Shown here piece by piece: positions 1-11,017 of a stretch of 64,000 nucleotides of DNA (its first letter is position 1; each line of letters starts with the position of its first letter). Source of the DNA: Phragmites australis (taxonomy: Eukaryota; Streptophyta; Magnoliopsida; Poales; Poaceae); NCBI RefSeq assembly GCF_958298935.1, contig NC_084927.1:20844001-20908000 (forward strand). The letters run 5' to 3'. The notes under the pieces are model-generated. The model made no database searches, was not told the DNA's origin, and saw nothing but the letters and a program-made list of their open reading frames with translations. A program made the translations under genes and the position numbers.

Positions 1-1612
1 ATCAATTTTTCATGGCCGAAGAAGATATGTCTAAAACAACTTTCCATTGCTCGGGTTTTGCTGGTTTATTTGAATGGGTTGTCATGATGTTTGGTTTAAA
101 GGATGCCGGTGCTACATATCAAAGAGTTATGAATTTAATCTTTCATGATTTACTTGATGTTATCTTAGAGATATACATTGATGATATTGTTGTAAAATCG
201 GATGTTATGGATAGTCATTTAGCAGATTTGCATTTAGCTTTTGAAGGGATGTGTCAATATGGTTTAAAGATGAACCAACTCAAGTGTGCTTTTGGTATAT
301 CGGCGAGCAAGTTTTTTGGTTTTCATAATACATGAGAGAGGCATAGAGATAGATTCCAATAAGATAGCAACCATAGGCAAGTTAGGGGCACCACAATCGA
401 AAAGGGATATCCAAAAATTGCTAGGAAAAGACAATTAGTTGAGGCGAATTATATCTAATTTGTCTGGCAAGGTTAGTGCCTTTACTCCTATACTTCGATT
501 AAAGAAAGAAGCCGATTTTACTTGAAAGTTAGAACAGCAAAAAGCCTTTAATGAGATCAAAAAATATTTGTCATCACCCCCCGTGTTGAGGGTGCCCAAA
601 GTCAGGATTCCATTTTTGCTGTATATTGCTGCACAAGAGACGATGATATGTGATGTTCTTACACAAGAATGTGAAGAGAAAGAATATGTGATCACTTATT
701 TAAGCTGGCGTCTCTTGGATGTGGAAACGAGGTACATGTTTATTGAAAAATTATATTTCTCCTTGTATTATGCATGCACCAAGTTGAGATATTATTTGCT
801 TTTTAGTACCTGTGTGGTTGTGTGCCAAAGCGATGTTATTAAATACGTGTTGCAAAAACTGATTTTCAGTGGTAAAATCGGAAAGTGGGCGTATGGTTTA
901 ATTGAATACGATTTGACTTATGAACCATTAAGATCTATGAAAGGCCAAATTGTTGCTGATTTTATTGTTGATCATCGCATTGATAATGATACATCGGTTA
1001 GCGTTATTAGTGTGTGTCCTTGGAAACAATATTTTGATGGCTCAGCTTGTAGAGAAGGTCAAGGTGTTGGTATTATATTAATTTCACCTAGAGGTGCTAT
1101 TTTGAAACATCGGTTTGTTTAGAATACTTTTGTACCAACAATCAAGCCAAATATGAAGCCTTTTTGTTAGGTTTGCAAATTTAGAATCCATGGGTGTTAA
1201 ATATATAGAAGCATTTGGTGATTCATTATTAGTGGTGCAGTATGTTTCTAAAGTTTTTCAATGCTTTGATGGGTCACTAAATCATTATTTAGATAAATGT
1301 TTAGATATCATAGCAAATTTGGATGATTTCACCATCACTCATATATCTAGAGAAGAGAATATGAGGGCAAATGATTTAGCGCATCAACCATCCAGTTATA
1401 GAGTAAGTAGAGGGATGTTCTTTGTGTTAGAAAGACTGTTGTTGGCTTGTTCTAGTGTTCATTTGGCCGAACAACAAGAAGAGAGTTCGGTTTTGCCTAA
1501 AAATCAGATTTTCATACACTTAGTGATTGGAGAAAGCCAATGACTGAGTATTTAGAAAATCCTAGTACATTGGTAGATATAAAGATTAGGAGACAAGCTT
1601 TAAAATATGTGA
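1..1612 (+). pseudogene. Element E: Tat-type Ty3/gypsy pol remnant (RT, RNase H, second RNase H)
   Basis: Left part of the outermost element. The first ~330 bases encode reverse transcriptase, including the catalytic YIDDIVVKS box; 340-1000 encode the connection and RNase H region (e.g. FIVDHR near 960); 1010-1510 encode a second, archaeal-type RNase H (YFDGSACREGQGVG, then EAFGDSLLVVQ and ISREENMRANDLA). Two RNase H domains are the known mark of the Tat/Ogre lineage. The reading frame is broken by stops or frameshifts near 333, 437, 1120 and 1540. The remaining frame ends QALKYVIL at 1617 and resumes with DGELYRQT at 31830, so the pieces were one gene. The 5' LTR and gag lie outside the window. 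Not expected to make protein. Confidence 0.9.
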
Positions 1613-1617
1613 TATTG

Positions 1618-2538
1618 TGATGCGCGTTTGCCCGATCTTCCGAAGGTAATATGATAAGTCGATTGGTGGAGTTTCGACGTTGATAATCCAAAGGCTCTGA
1701 CCAGGACATATTGAGAACCCTAATCACTACACCACAGCTCCGTGGTTATCAACCGTGCCAAAACGTGGTTGACCTCGCCAAGAACGCTTTTCCTGCAAGT
1801 GAATCGAGAACACAAGCAAGAAAAGGTAGATGCAATCTGAATATTGCTAATTAACATTGAAGTGATTGAGTTGGGGTTCCATAGATCAAACAAGCGGTAA
1901 ATTATATAAAACAGAATAATCTAAGTAAAACCCAAGCTTAAACTATGATGGCTACTGTGTATATACAGGGGGGATGTGAGGAGGTCGACCAAGGGTTGTG
2001 CAGCCATGGGAAGAGGCATGCACAACCTGGACTCTGACCCCGACACGATTACAAGACCCGACAGGGTCCAAAACGGGAGGCAACACTTTATTTCTTTGAC
2101 TCTGACTAAAATATAAGAAATATTTGGCCAAGCATAGATCCATTGGAAAGGGATCGTCATAAGCTTTATAGAATGTCCAAGGTCGCCTAAAACGGACTTC
2201 GTATGAGAGAGTTATGCCCGTTTTACTAACGTGTTGTCCTGAGACTCGAGTGTGACCACGACCACGACTTTGACCATGACTAGAGCTCAGCCTTGAGTCC
2301 GAGTAGACTTGGCCTTCGAGCGGTGACATCCGGGTAAGGTTGTGATGCTCCTCCCACGTTCCTAGGCATTAAAACATCACAAGAATTTAGTAGTAATCCA
2401 TCCAATGAAGCATGAATAGCAAGAAACGAGTTCACCTACTGGTTTAATTGTCACACACATGCTCTGGTAATTGGACCTTGTACGATTTGAGGAATATTAA
2501 TAGTATTGATCGTATCTGAAGGAGCCATGGGCTCATCA
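1618..2538 (-). repeat. 3' LTR of element A
   Basis: 921 bp. On the - strand it begins TGATGAGCCC directly after a purine tract (GAGAGGGGGAGGA) that fits a polypurine tract, and it ends CGCGCATCA next to the TATTG target duplication. The first part encodes the tail of the polyprotein (VQGPITRA), as in element D. The last part (CTTCGGAAGATCGGG) aligns with the end of D's LTR. Confidence 0.85.
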
Positions 2539-4056
2539 TCCTCCCCCTCTCAAATTGGAGTTGTCCTCGAGTCAAGCTCATTTCTTCTCCCAAGTATGGC
2601 TTCAAATCTGAAATATTAAATGTGAGACTAACCCCAAAATCTATGAGTAGGTCTAGTTTGTATGTATTATTATTTATTTTCTCAATTATCTTAAATGGTC
2701 CATCAGCTCTAGACATCAACTTTGATTTTCTGAATTCTGGAAACCTATGCTTTCTCAAATGCAACCAAACTAAATCACCCGGTTCAAATTTTATTTCTTT
2801 CCTATCTTTACTTCTGGCAATCCTATACTTTTTAGTCATACTCTCTATATTCTTTTTAGTTGTCTCATGCAGCTGAAGAATAAATTCAACACATTTCGTG
2901 GAATCCAAATTAAGTCTTTTAGAAGTAGGCAAAGGTAATAAATCAATAGAAGCACGGGAATTAAAACCATACATTACCTGCAACGGATTTACCTTGATTG
3001 TGCGGTGTACCGACCTATTGTAAGCAAACTCAACATGCGGTAAACACTCTTCTCATATTCTCAAATTTTTCTTTAGAACAGCCCGTAACATGGTCGATAA
3101 GGTACGATTGACAACCTCTGTTTGACCGTCGGTCTGGGGATGACACGTAGTAGAAAACAATAGCTTCATCCCTAATTTATTCCAAAGTGATCTCCAAAAG
3201 TGACTCAAAAACTTTGTGTCACAATCCGAGATGATAGTATTAGGCACTCCATGTTGTTAAACGATTTCTCTGAAAAACAAATCAGCTATGTTTGTAGCAT
3301 CATCGCTCTTATGACAAGGTATAAAATGTGTTATTTTAGAAAATCTATCCACAACTACAAATATGCTATCCCTTCTCCTCTTTGTCCTAGGAAATCCTAA
3401 AACAAAATACATGAAATATCCTCCCAAGGTGCACTAGGAACAGGAAGAGGCATGTAAAGACCATGTGGATTTAAGCGAGACTTAGCTTTATTGCAAGTGG
3501 TGCAACGTGATACGTAGCGCTCGACATCATGTCTCATCTTTGGCCAAAATAAATGAGCGGCTAGCACATTTTCAGTCTTCTTTGCTTCAAAATGTGTCAT
3601 CAATCCTCCTCCATGCGCCTCCTGCAACAACAAAAGACGAATAGATCTAGATGGAATGCATAGCTTGTTAGCACGATAGAGCAATCTGTCATTCAGCACA
3701 TATTTGTTCCATGTTTTCCCTTCTTTACAATGTTCATGAACTTCTTTAAAATCCAAATCAGCAGCATATAATTCTTTAATGGTCTCTAAACCAAAAATCT
3801 TATGATCCAGTTGAGATAACATGGTATAACGCCTAGAAAGCGCATCAGCTATCACATTGCCCTTTCCTTTCTTATGTTTTATGACATATGGAAGCAACTC
3901 AATAAATTCTACCCATTTAGCATGTTTCAACGATTCATGATTAGAATGACTCGAACTAAAGTATACAATTCCTTATCATAGGTAGAATAATTCAGACTTA
4001 GCCCACTTAATTTCTTGCTGAAATAAGTAACATGTTTACCTTCTTGAATTAGCACA
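2444..4056 (-). pseudogene. Element A pol, distal part: RNase H end and integrase
   Basis: Read right to left, this continues the polyprotein after solo LTR B. RNase H end: [16 protein letters not shown] and [11 protein letters not shown] near 4050-3960. Integrase zinc finger near 3640-3480: [11 protein letters not shown], then [10 protein letters not shown] (HHCC type). Catalytic core fragment at 3247-3053: IISDCDTKF and TDGQTEVVN, carrying the second Asp and the Glu of the DDE triad. C-terminal domain at 2983-2560: [13 protein letters not shown] to ISDLKPYLGEE. Frames change near 3930, 3400, 3250 and 3050, and the first catalytic Asp lies in a broken stretch near 3400. It aligns throughout with the intact pol of D. 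Non-functional. Confidence 0.92.
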
Positions 4057-5458
4057 TGTCGGAGGATGAACTCCACAAGCGGGAATCTGGAGGGACCCCC
4101 TTTGAGATTCGGCCGGGGGGATGGTTCTAAGTCTACCTCGTACGTGAAATAAATGGGAGTAAATGAGATGCAGGTGGAGTGGATGATCAAATGCAAGAGG
4201 GAATAAATGCTCAGGGGGTTTTAGACAGGTTCGGACCGCATGGAGCGTAATACCCTACTCCTGTGTGTATGCTATAAATGCTCTGAGAATATCTCTCTGA
4301 GGATCTGTTGTGTTACAAGGGATTTTGTCTAAGTCTAGAGCTTCATGCTTCTTGTTCTTCGAACTTCCAGACTTGTTGTCCGTGCTTGTTCCGTCTTGTG
4401 TTTTTTCCTTCTCCGGGCAGCCCTCCTCTCTTTTATACCCGTCGGAGCGGGTACCGTGCCTAGAAAGGATGGCGCGAGCTCCAAGGCGCCATAAATGGAA
4501 AGCAACCATCATGGGCTACAGCTTGATGTTACGGGGAGGGTTGAAAACGCGCCCCCGTCCGGTCTTATCGTCATCATCCTGCTTTTTGGCGGGTGCTGTG
4601 GGGAGGACCCACCGGGCAGCCACCGCCCGGTCAAAGCGAGCCTGACACAGCAGAGCGGCAAGCGATAGGCCTCGAGCCCTGCGACGTTACCCCGAGGCGC
4701 GCCGGATGACGTGCGATAGGATCCGCCGCATTAAATGACCCCACGCCTCCTTGCTAGGGAGTGTCTGGGGCTGATAGCAGGCGTTGGGGGAGTGGTTGGA
4801 AGTGACAGACCACGCGCCCTCTTAAATGCAGCATCAGGCCTCTCACCAAATGACACCTCACTGTTGAGCCCTTGTGGGGACCACCGGCGAAGGACTTCTC
4901 AGGCCCTCGGGGAACTGTGAGTGCTCGGGGACTACTGTTCATAGCCCCGAGCACTCTCTTCCGGATATGCCCTTTCTTGGTCCTCGGGGAATTCGGGTGC
5001 TCGGGGACCACTGTTCATAGCCCCGAACGTGCTCTTCCGGAACTGTGTCTGCTCGGGTCATCGAGGAACTCGGGTACTCGGGGACCACTGTTCATGGCCC
5101 CGAGCGTCCTCTCTCGGAACTTGACTACTCGGGTCCTCGGGGAACTCGGGTACTCGGGGATCACTGTTCATGGCCCCGAGCACCCTCTCCCGGAACTTGG
5201 TCTTCTCAGGTCATCGGGGAACTCGGGTACTCGGGGACCATTGTTCATGGCCCCGAGCACCCTCTCCCGGAACTTGGACTTCTTATATCTTCGGGGAACT
5301 CGGGTACTCAGGGACCACTGTTCATAGCCCCGAGCACCCTCTCCCAGAACTTGGACTTCTTGGACCTCGGGGAGATAATCCCTGAGGGAGAGCGCCACGT
5401 GGCACTCTGCTGTCTTAGTCTCGGGACTCAGGGACCCCCGGTTCCCGTGTCACCAACA
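4057..5458 (-). mobile_element. Element B: solo LTR of a Tat-type Ty3 element
   Basis: 1402 bp, - strand, starting TGTTGGTGACAC and ending CCTCCGACA. It is the same LTR family as those of element C (shared end CGAATCTCAAAGGGGGTC and the same 75-bp internal repeats). It sits inside A's RNase H coding region, between GGM and LIQEG. The flanking 5-mers are GCACA (4052-4056) and GCATA (5459-5463), a target duplication with one later substitution. No internal region is present, so it is a solo LTR left by LTR-LTR recombination. A promoter-like TATAAAAG lies at 4437-4430 on the - strand. Confidence 0.88.
4910..5370 (-). repeat. ~75-bp tandem repeats inside solo LTR B
   Basis: Six diverged units, each centred on CACTGTTCATGGCCCCGAGC (near 4936, 5008, 5083, 5162, 5237 and 5312), at a spacing of 72-79 bp. 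On the + strand each unit joins a TCGGGGAACTCGGGTACTCGG block to a CACCCTCTCCCGGAACTTGG block. The reading frames open across this array on both strands follow from the period and are not genes. The same array, with about seven units, is found in both LTRs of element C. Confidence 0.9.
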
Positions 5459-6758
5459 GCATACCTCCAATTCCAATCCCACTAGCATCACATTCTAGTT
5501 CAAAGGTCTTACCAAAATCAGGGAGTTGGATCAATAGAGCATGGGTGAGCTTCTCTTTTAACAATTTGAATGCTTGTTCTTGTGCAGGTCCCCATTTGAA
5601 AACTACTCCTTTCTTTCTCCACTTATTTAATGGAGTCATACAAACCAAACTTAGTTTTAAAACTGGTTTTCCATTCATCTCCAAGTTTCATCCTAATTTG
5701 GTGGTATCCACTTCGCAAGTAAATTTTAGTTAAAATTATAGAATCACTCAACTCATCAAGCATATCATCTAACCTAGAGATAGGGTGACGATATCTTATA
5801 GTAATGTTATTGATGGCTCTAGAATCAACACACATACGCTAATTACCGTCTTTCTAGGAACCAAAAGAATAGGAACAACACAAGGACTAAGGCTTTCTCG
5901 TACGTACCCACGATCCAATAGATCTTGGACTTGTCGTTGAGTTTTCTTAGTCTCTTCCGGGTTGGTCCTATATGCGGCACGGTTTGGCAAAGTTGCTCTT
6001 GGAATCAAATCAATTTGATGCTCAATCCCTCGAATAAGTGGTAATCTCGGGGGTACCTCAGCTGGAAATACATCCAAAAACTCTTGCAAAATATTAGCAA
6101 CAGCAGGAGACAAAGAGCTAGATATATTCTCGAGTGAAACTAAGGCCTCTTTGCATATCAAAGCATAGTATGGTAGCTCATTATCGCAAATTTCAACAAG
6201 GTCAGATTTAGTGGCAAGTATAACACACCCTTTCAATTTAATTCCATCAGGCTTAGAAGTTGTGTTGCTTTCTCCTTTTTGGGTGGAAAAACTTTTTCCG
6301 CTACTTGCTGATTTTCAGATTCATTCTCAAACTCTTTTCTCTTATTTTCAACTATCTCTTGTTCATATTTCACAATTTCAGCACGGGTTAAAGGTAGAAA
6401 GGTTATTTTCTTTCCTTTATGCATAAAAGTGTACTTATTACTTCTACCATAATGTGTTGCATCAGTATCAAACTCCTATGATCGTCCTAGCAGAAGAGAG
6501 CATGCTTGCATGGATCTACATTGAAATTAGCATAATAGTATGAACCAATAGAAAATGCACCCTAGCTGTTTCCATTACCTTCACCTTACCACTATTGTTA
6601 AACCATTGAATATGATAAGGGTGAGGATTGTTTCTTGTTGGCAAGGTGAGATTCACCTTACCACTATTGTTGAACCATTGAATATGATAAGGGTGAGGAT
6701 TGTTTCTTGTCGGTAAGGTGAGATTCTTGATCATATCTGAACTTACCAAGTTGTTGCA
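5459..6758 (-). pseudogene. Element A pol, proximal part: protease end, RT, RNase H start
   Basis: Reads from the base next to the copia insertion. Protease tail [18 protein letters not shown] (6758-6690), then the linker [14 protein letters not shown] (about 6424), the region before RT with [25 protein letters not shown] (about 6050), and RT motifs with [28 protein letters not shown] and [28 protein letters not shown] near 5830-5630. RNase H starts [15 protein letters not shown] (about 5500) and is cut by solo LTR B. The RT palm with its YxDD box is deleted: the sequence passes from FGLYDSIK near 5623 to [19 protein letters not shown]. Several frameshifts are present. Dead. Confidence 0.92.
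6582..6725 (-). repeat. 72-bp in-frame tandem duplication in A's protease region
   Basis: 6582-6653 and 6654-6725 are near-identical direct copies of 72 bp (24 codons), both encoding NLTLPTRNNPHPYHIQWFNN on the - strand. Element D has the segment once ([18 protein letters not shown]). The duplication therefore arose in this copy, probably by slippage. Confidence 0.93.
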
Positions 6759-6763
6759 GCTTC

Positions 6764-7466
6764 TGTTAGGGAACGGGTAGGCTACGCTAGCACAAAATAA
6801 ATTTTCTCTACCGCATTCAACCAGGAAGCCATGCAAGTAGGGGATCATGAATCGTTACCACTTGACGAGCAGTGCAGCGGAAGAAGAGTTAGAGCAGACC
6901 AATCCAACGTCGTGCGCGTCAAGTAGTCGATCGTCAACCTCGTCCCGAGCACGTCCCGAGCACCTTCCGAGTATTCGCGAGTACTTCCCGAGTACTCCCG
7001 AGCACAACCCGAGCACCCCCGAGCACGTCTCGAGTACCCCGAGCAAGTCCCGAGCACCCCCGAGCACGTCCCGAGTACCCCGAGCACGTCCCGAGTACCC
7101 CCGAGCACGTCCCGAGTACTCCCGAGCAGATCAGCACCGCAATAGTAGCAGCGCCTCTACGGTATCCACACGTACAAGGATGGAATCGCCGTGCGCCGGT
7201 GTGCTAGCACCGCGCGCCCGGCTAGGGTTTTGAAGGGAGTTCGGGAATAGGAGGCGGCCAGGGTTTTTGGTGGCAAGATCTGTTTTTCTGGAAAAACTCA
7301 ATGCGCCTTGGCCCCTGCCTATTCTTATATAGAGCACGCTAATGGGCCTTTAATCAACAATAAAGCCCATTATGACTCTAAACCCTAATGGTCCTTTAAT
7401 CAACATTAAAGCCCATTAGCAGATCCAATCCGCAAACTCGATCGCCTCTAGGGCACATCACCAACA
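6764..7466 (-). repeat. 3' LTR of the copia element
   Basis: 703 bp. A TATATAAG promoter box lies at about 7335-7328 on the - strand. The region 6945-7130 is an array of ~20-bp units built from CCCGAGCACGT and CCCGAGTACCC. The polypurine tract (AAGTGGGAGAT, - strand) abuts the LTR at 7467-7478. Confidence 0.94.
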
Positions 7467-8380
7467 ATCTCCCACTTGCACTAGAGTCAGTACAAGTTTT
7501 ATATTCCATCCCCTTAAGTGTGTGACCCGTTAGGTTCATGTGTAAACAGCCGCTATCCGGAAACCCTTTTCCGAATTGCAAGTCAATAGCGGTACCTAGC
7601 AGGACATATTGACTCTCGAATAAACACAAAGATCATATCGGCTGAACCTTGATATACTCATGCACCAATCCCTTTACCACACGATACCAGTCAAGCTCAA
7701 GGCGAGATTCGTGCCACCCTTGTGATAGCTCGACCATTCACTCGATCAAGTAGTGGATTCACCATGATTAACTCTTTAATCACATTGGCATGGCCATGCA
7801 CTTTCCAATCCAACTACCTCGAGGGGCCCAGAGATATCTCTCCCGTTATTTAGGAGGGGTAAATTCCATCTTGATCACTCACATCCCACGACATGTTTCA
7901 TAACATACCCGAAAGCAACCTTTATAACTACCCAGTTACAGAATAGTGTTTGGAAGCCCCTAAGTGTGTTACTACACATTCTGGAATCAATGATGATCTC
8001 AGGTCAAAGGATTCTGTAGGTACACCATTTGAGATAACAACTGATGGCACATTAAAAATAACAATCCCAGCAGTATCTCAGGGTGGGTCTATCCAACATC
8101 ATGTTCTCTAACATGTGTCCACACTACTGAATTGATATCTCCATATCTATGATCCGTGAAACATGATCATCATTCAGTCAAATGTGCTAATCTATAAATC
8201 ATTATTGTCCCACACAATGATATGAGATTAGGGACTATTTAGAATAACATCATAAAAACAAAGAGTTTCACAAACAAGTCACATACTTGCTGATCAATGT
8301 AAATGATAATTATTCATGGAACTAGATAACAATTATCCAAAAGTACATTAGCATAGACAGAACACATTCTCGCACATGCA
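7467..8380 (-). other. Copia 3' untranslated region with polypurine tract
   Basis: About 900 bp between the end of pol and the 3' LTR. No significant reading frame is seen. The part next to the LTR holds the polypurine tract used for second-strand priming. Confidence 0.75.
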
Positions 8381-11017
8381 CTAGAGTCTATCCCGCAAGT
8401 ATCTAATACCCATAGAGCTCAAGTGTGCCTCATGCTTGGGCTGTGGGAGAGGCTTTGTCAATGGATCAGCAATATTCGAATCCGTGTGCACCTTGCATAT
8501 CTTTACATCACCTCTATCAATAATCTCTCGAATGAGGTCATAGCGCCGAAGTATGTGCTTGGACTTCTGGTGCGACCTAGGCTCCTTGGCTTGTGCAATG
8601 GCACCACTATTGTCACAATAGAGGTCCATTGGACTGGACGCACTAGGGACCACACCCAACTCAGAAACAAATTTTCTGATCCAAACAGCCTCTTTTGCAG
8701 CTTCCGAAGCTGCGATATACTCGGCCTCCATCGTGGAATCAGCAACCGTTTCTTGCTTGGAACTCTTCCAACTCACCGCACCTCTATTAAGGCAAAACAC
8801 AAAACCAGACTGCGATCTCGAGTCGTCCTTGTTGGTTTGGAAGCTAGCATCGGTGTAACCATTTACAACGAGCTCCTCCTCACCTCCATAGACTAGGAAC
8901 ATATCCTTAGTTCTTCTCATGTACTTGAGGATACTCTTTACTATAGCCCAGTGACATTCACCTGAGTTCGATTGATATCTGCTCGTAACACTTAGAGCAT
9001 AGGAGATATCTGGGCGTGTACAAAACATAGCATACATGATGGACCCGATAGCAGAAGCATACGGGATCGCACTCATCCTCTCGAGCTCATCAGATGTCAA
9101 AGGACATTGATTCTTGCTGAGAGTGATGCCATGTGACATTGGCAAGAAAGCTTTCTTGGAATCCTGCATATTAAATCGATTCAATACCTTGTCAATATAC
9201 GTGCTCTGGCTTAATCCGATTAGCCTTCTCGACCTATCTCTATAGATCTTTATGCCCAATATGTATGCTGCCTCACCTAAATCTTTCATTGAAAAACTCT
9301 TTTGCAATGAAGATTTGACAGCATCAAGCATTGGAATATTATTTCCGATCAATAATATGTCATCCACATATAAGACTAGAAACACAAGTGCGCTCCCACT
9401 AGTCCTTTTGTAAACACAAGGCTCTTCTTCATTCTTTATGAAACCAAACCCTTTGATCACTTCATCAAAACGAAGATTCCAACTCCGAGAAGCTTGCTTT
9501 AGTCCACAGATAGACTTTTGCAGCTTGCTATTCTTCCCAGCATTTTTCGGATTGACAAAACCTTCAGGCTGTGTCATGTACACATCCTCACTTAGGTTTC
9601 CATTAAGGAAAGCCATTTTGACATCCATTCGCCATATCTCATAGTCAAAATATGCAGCAATTGCTAGGAGAATCCGAATAGACTTTAGCATTGCGACGGG
9701 CGAAAACGTTTCATCATAATCAACACCTTGAATTTGCCTGAAACCTTTCGCCACCAATCGTGCCTTATAGATGTGAACATTTCCATCAACGTCTATCTTT
9801 TTCTTAAAAACCCATTTACACTCGATAGTTTTCACACCATCAGGTGGATCGACCAAGTTCCAAACTTGGTTTTCTCGCATGGATTCTAACTCGGATCTCA
9901 TGGCTCCAAGCCATTTTTCAGAGTCTGGTCCCACCATTGCTTCCGAGTAAGTCTTAGGGTCATCATTGTCCAACAATAATATGTCGCACTGCTCCGTGGT
10001 TAGGAACATAAACCGCTCGGGTGCACGACTGAACCTTTCCGACCGACGTGGGGCTGGTGCCTCGACAACAAGTTCTGCAACATCTTGCATACCGAGTTGT
10101 GGTTCAATAGGAGCTGAAACACTTTCAAGTGGTTCCCGAATTTCTTCGAGTTGCATCGTGCTCCCACTAACTCTCTTCGCGAGAAACTCTTTCTCAAGAA
10201 AGACACCATTCCGAGCGACAAACACTTTGCCTTCTTCCCGGTTATAGAAATAATATCCTTTGGTTTCCCTAGGATACCCCACAAGGAAGCATTTATTAGA
10301 TTTGGGAGTGAGCTTATTAGACGACAAACGTTTTACATAAGCCTCACAACCCCATATCTTAAGGAAAGACAATCCGGGACGCTTCCCGGTCCATATCTCA
10401 TATGGTGTCCTCTCTACAGCCTTAGATGGAACCCTGTTTAACGTGAAAGCAGCAGTTTCTAGAGCGTATCCCCAGAAGGACAATGGAAGATCAGATTGGC
10501 TCATCATCGACCAGACCATGTCTAACAAAGTTCGTTTCCTCCGCTCGGACACCCCATTCCATTGTGGCGTACCCGGTGGAGTCAATTGTGGAACGATTCC
10601 GCACAGCCTTAGATGATCACCAAATTCATGGCTCAAATATTCACCTCCACGATCTGATCGCAGAAATTTAATTGTCTTGCCTATATGATTTTGTACTTCA
10701 TTCTGGAACTCCTTGAACTTTTCAAAGGATTCAGACTTGTGCCTCATTAGGTAGATGTAACCATATCTACTAAAGTCATCGGTGAAAGTAATAAAATACT
10801 GAAAACCACCTCTAGCTGTAGAACTCATCGGTCCACATACATCTGTATGTACTAGGGCCAATAATTCATTTGTCCTCTCACTTCGACCAGTGAAAGGCGT
10901 CTTAGTCATCTTGCCAAGTAAACAAGACTCGCATGTATCAAATGATTCGAAATCAAATGAATGTAGAAGACCATCTTTATGGAGCTTCTGCATACGCTTC
11001 TCATTTATATGACCTAA
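8381..11017 (-). CDS. Copia pol: integrase, reverse transcriptase, RNase H
   Basis: 878 codons are open after the stop at 11018-11020; the first Met is at 10993. Domains in order: GAG-pre-integrase zinc finger (LGHINEKRMQKLH ... CESCLLGKM, with its first His and Cys upstream of the stop), integrase core with D (VHTDVCGP), D (LRSDRGGEY) and E (NGVSERRKRTL), then RT with CKWVFKKK, DVKMAFLNG and the catalytic YVDDILLIG, and RNase H with GYTDASFQ, TMEAEYIAASEA and YCDNSGAIA. The polyprotein would copy RNA into DNA and insert it. Pol itself has no further break, so one stop codon (TGA where CGA is expected, WHC[R]LGH) keeps it from being a complete gag-pol of about 1320 aa. Confidence 0.95.
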   Translation of the reverse strand, partial: LGHINEKRMQKLHKDGLLHSFDFESFDTCESCLLGKMTKTPFTGRSERTNELLALVHTDVCGPMSSTARGGFQYFITFTDDFSRYGYIYLMRHKSESFEKFKEFQNEVQNHIGKTIKFLRSDRGGEYLSHEFGDHLRLCGIVPQLTPPGTPQWNGVSERRKRTLLDMVWSMMSQSDLPLSFWGYALETAAFTLNRVPSKAVERTPYEIWTGKRPGLSFLKIWGCEAYVKRLSSNKLTPKSNKCFLVGYPRETKGYYFYNREEGKVFVARNGVFLEKEFLAKRVSGSTMQLEEIREPLESVSAPIEPQLGMQDVAELVVEAPAPRRSERFSRAPERFMFLTTEQCDILLLDNDDPKTYSEAMVGPDSEKWLGAMRSELESMRENQVWNLVDPPDGVKTIECKWVFKKKIDVDGNVHIYKARLVAKGFRQIQGVDYDETFSPVAMLKSIRILLAIAAYFDYEIWRMDVKMAFLNGNLSEDVYMTQPEGFVNPKNAGKNSKLQKSICGLKQASRSWNLRFDEVIKGFGFIKNEEEPCVYKRTSGSALVFLVLYVDDILLIGNNIPMLDAVKSSLQKSFSMKDLGEAAYILGIKIYRDRSRRLIGLSQSTYIDKVLNRFNMQDSKKAFLPMSHGITLSKNQCPLTSDELERMSAIPYASAIGSIMYAMFCTRPDISYALSVTSRYQSNSGECHWAIVKSILKYMRRTKDMFLVYGGEEELVVNGYTDASFQTNKDDSRSQSGFVFCLNRGAVSWKSSKQETVADSTMEAEYIAASEAAKEAVWIRKFVSELGVVPSASSPMDLYCDNSGAIAQAKEPRSHQKSKHILRRYDLIREIIDRGDVKICKVHTDSNIADPLTKPLPQPKHEAHLSSMGIRYLRDRL

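Noticed and set aside
4900..5370. CRISPR-like regularly spaced repeats
   Set aside because: Units are contiguous and diverged, without unique spacers of constant size, in a plant LTR. Tandem repeats, not a CRISPR array.
4872..5485. Overlapping reading frames on both strands (up to 151 codons) in LTR B
   Set aside because: They follow the 75-bp GC-rich repeat units, are open in several frames at once, and have no domain or codon bias. Same for 16610-17254, 16698-17207 and 29431-29983.
6845..7233. Frames of 60-130 codons in the copia LTRs (also 13698-14021)
   Set aside because: Products of the CCCGAGCAC array; repeated in both LTRs and overlapping the promoter region.
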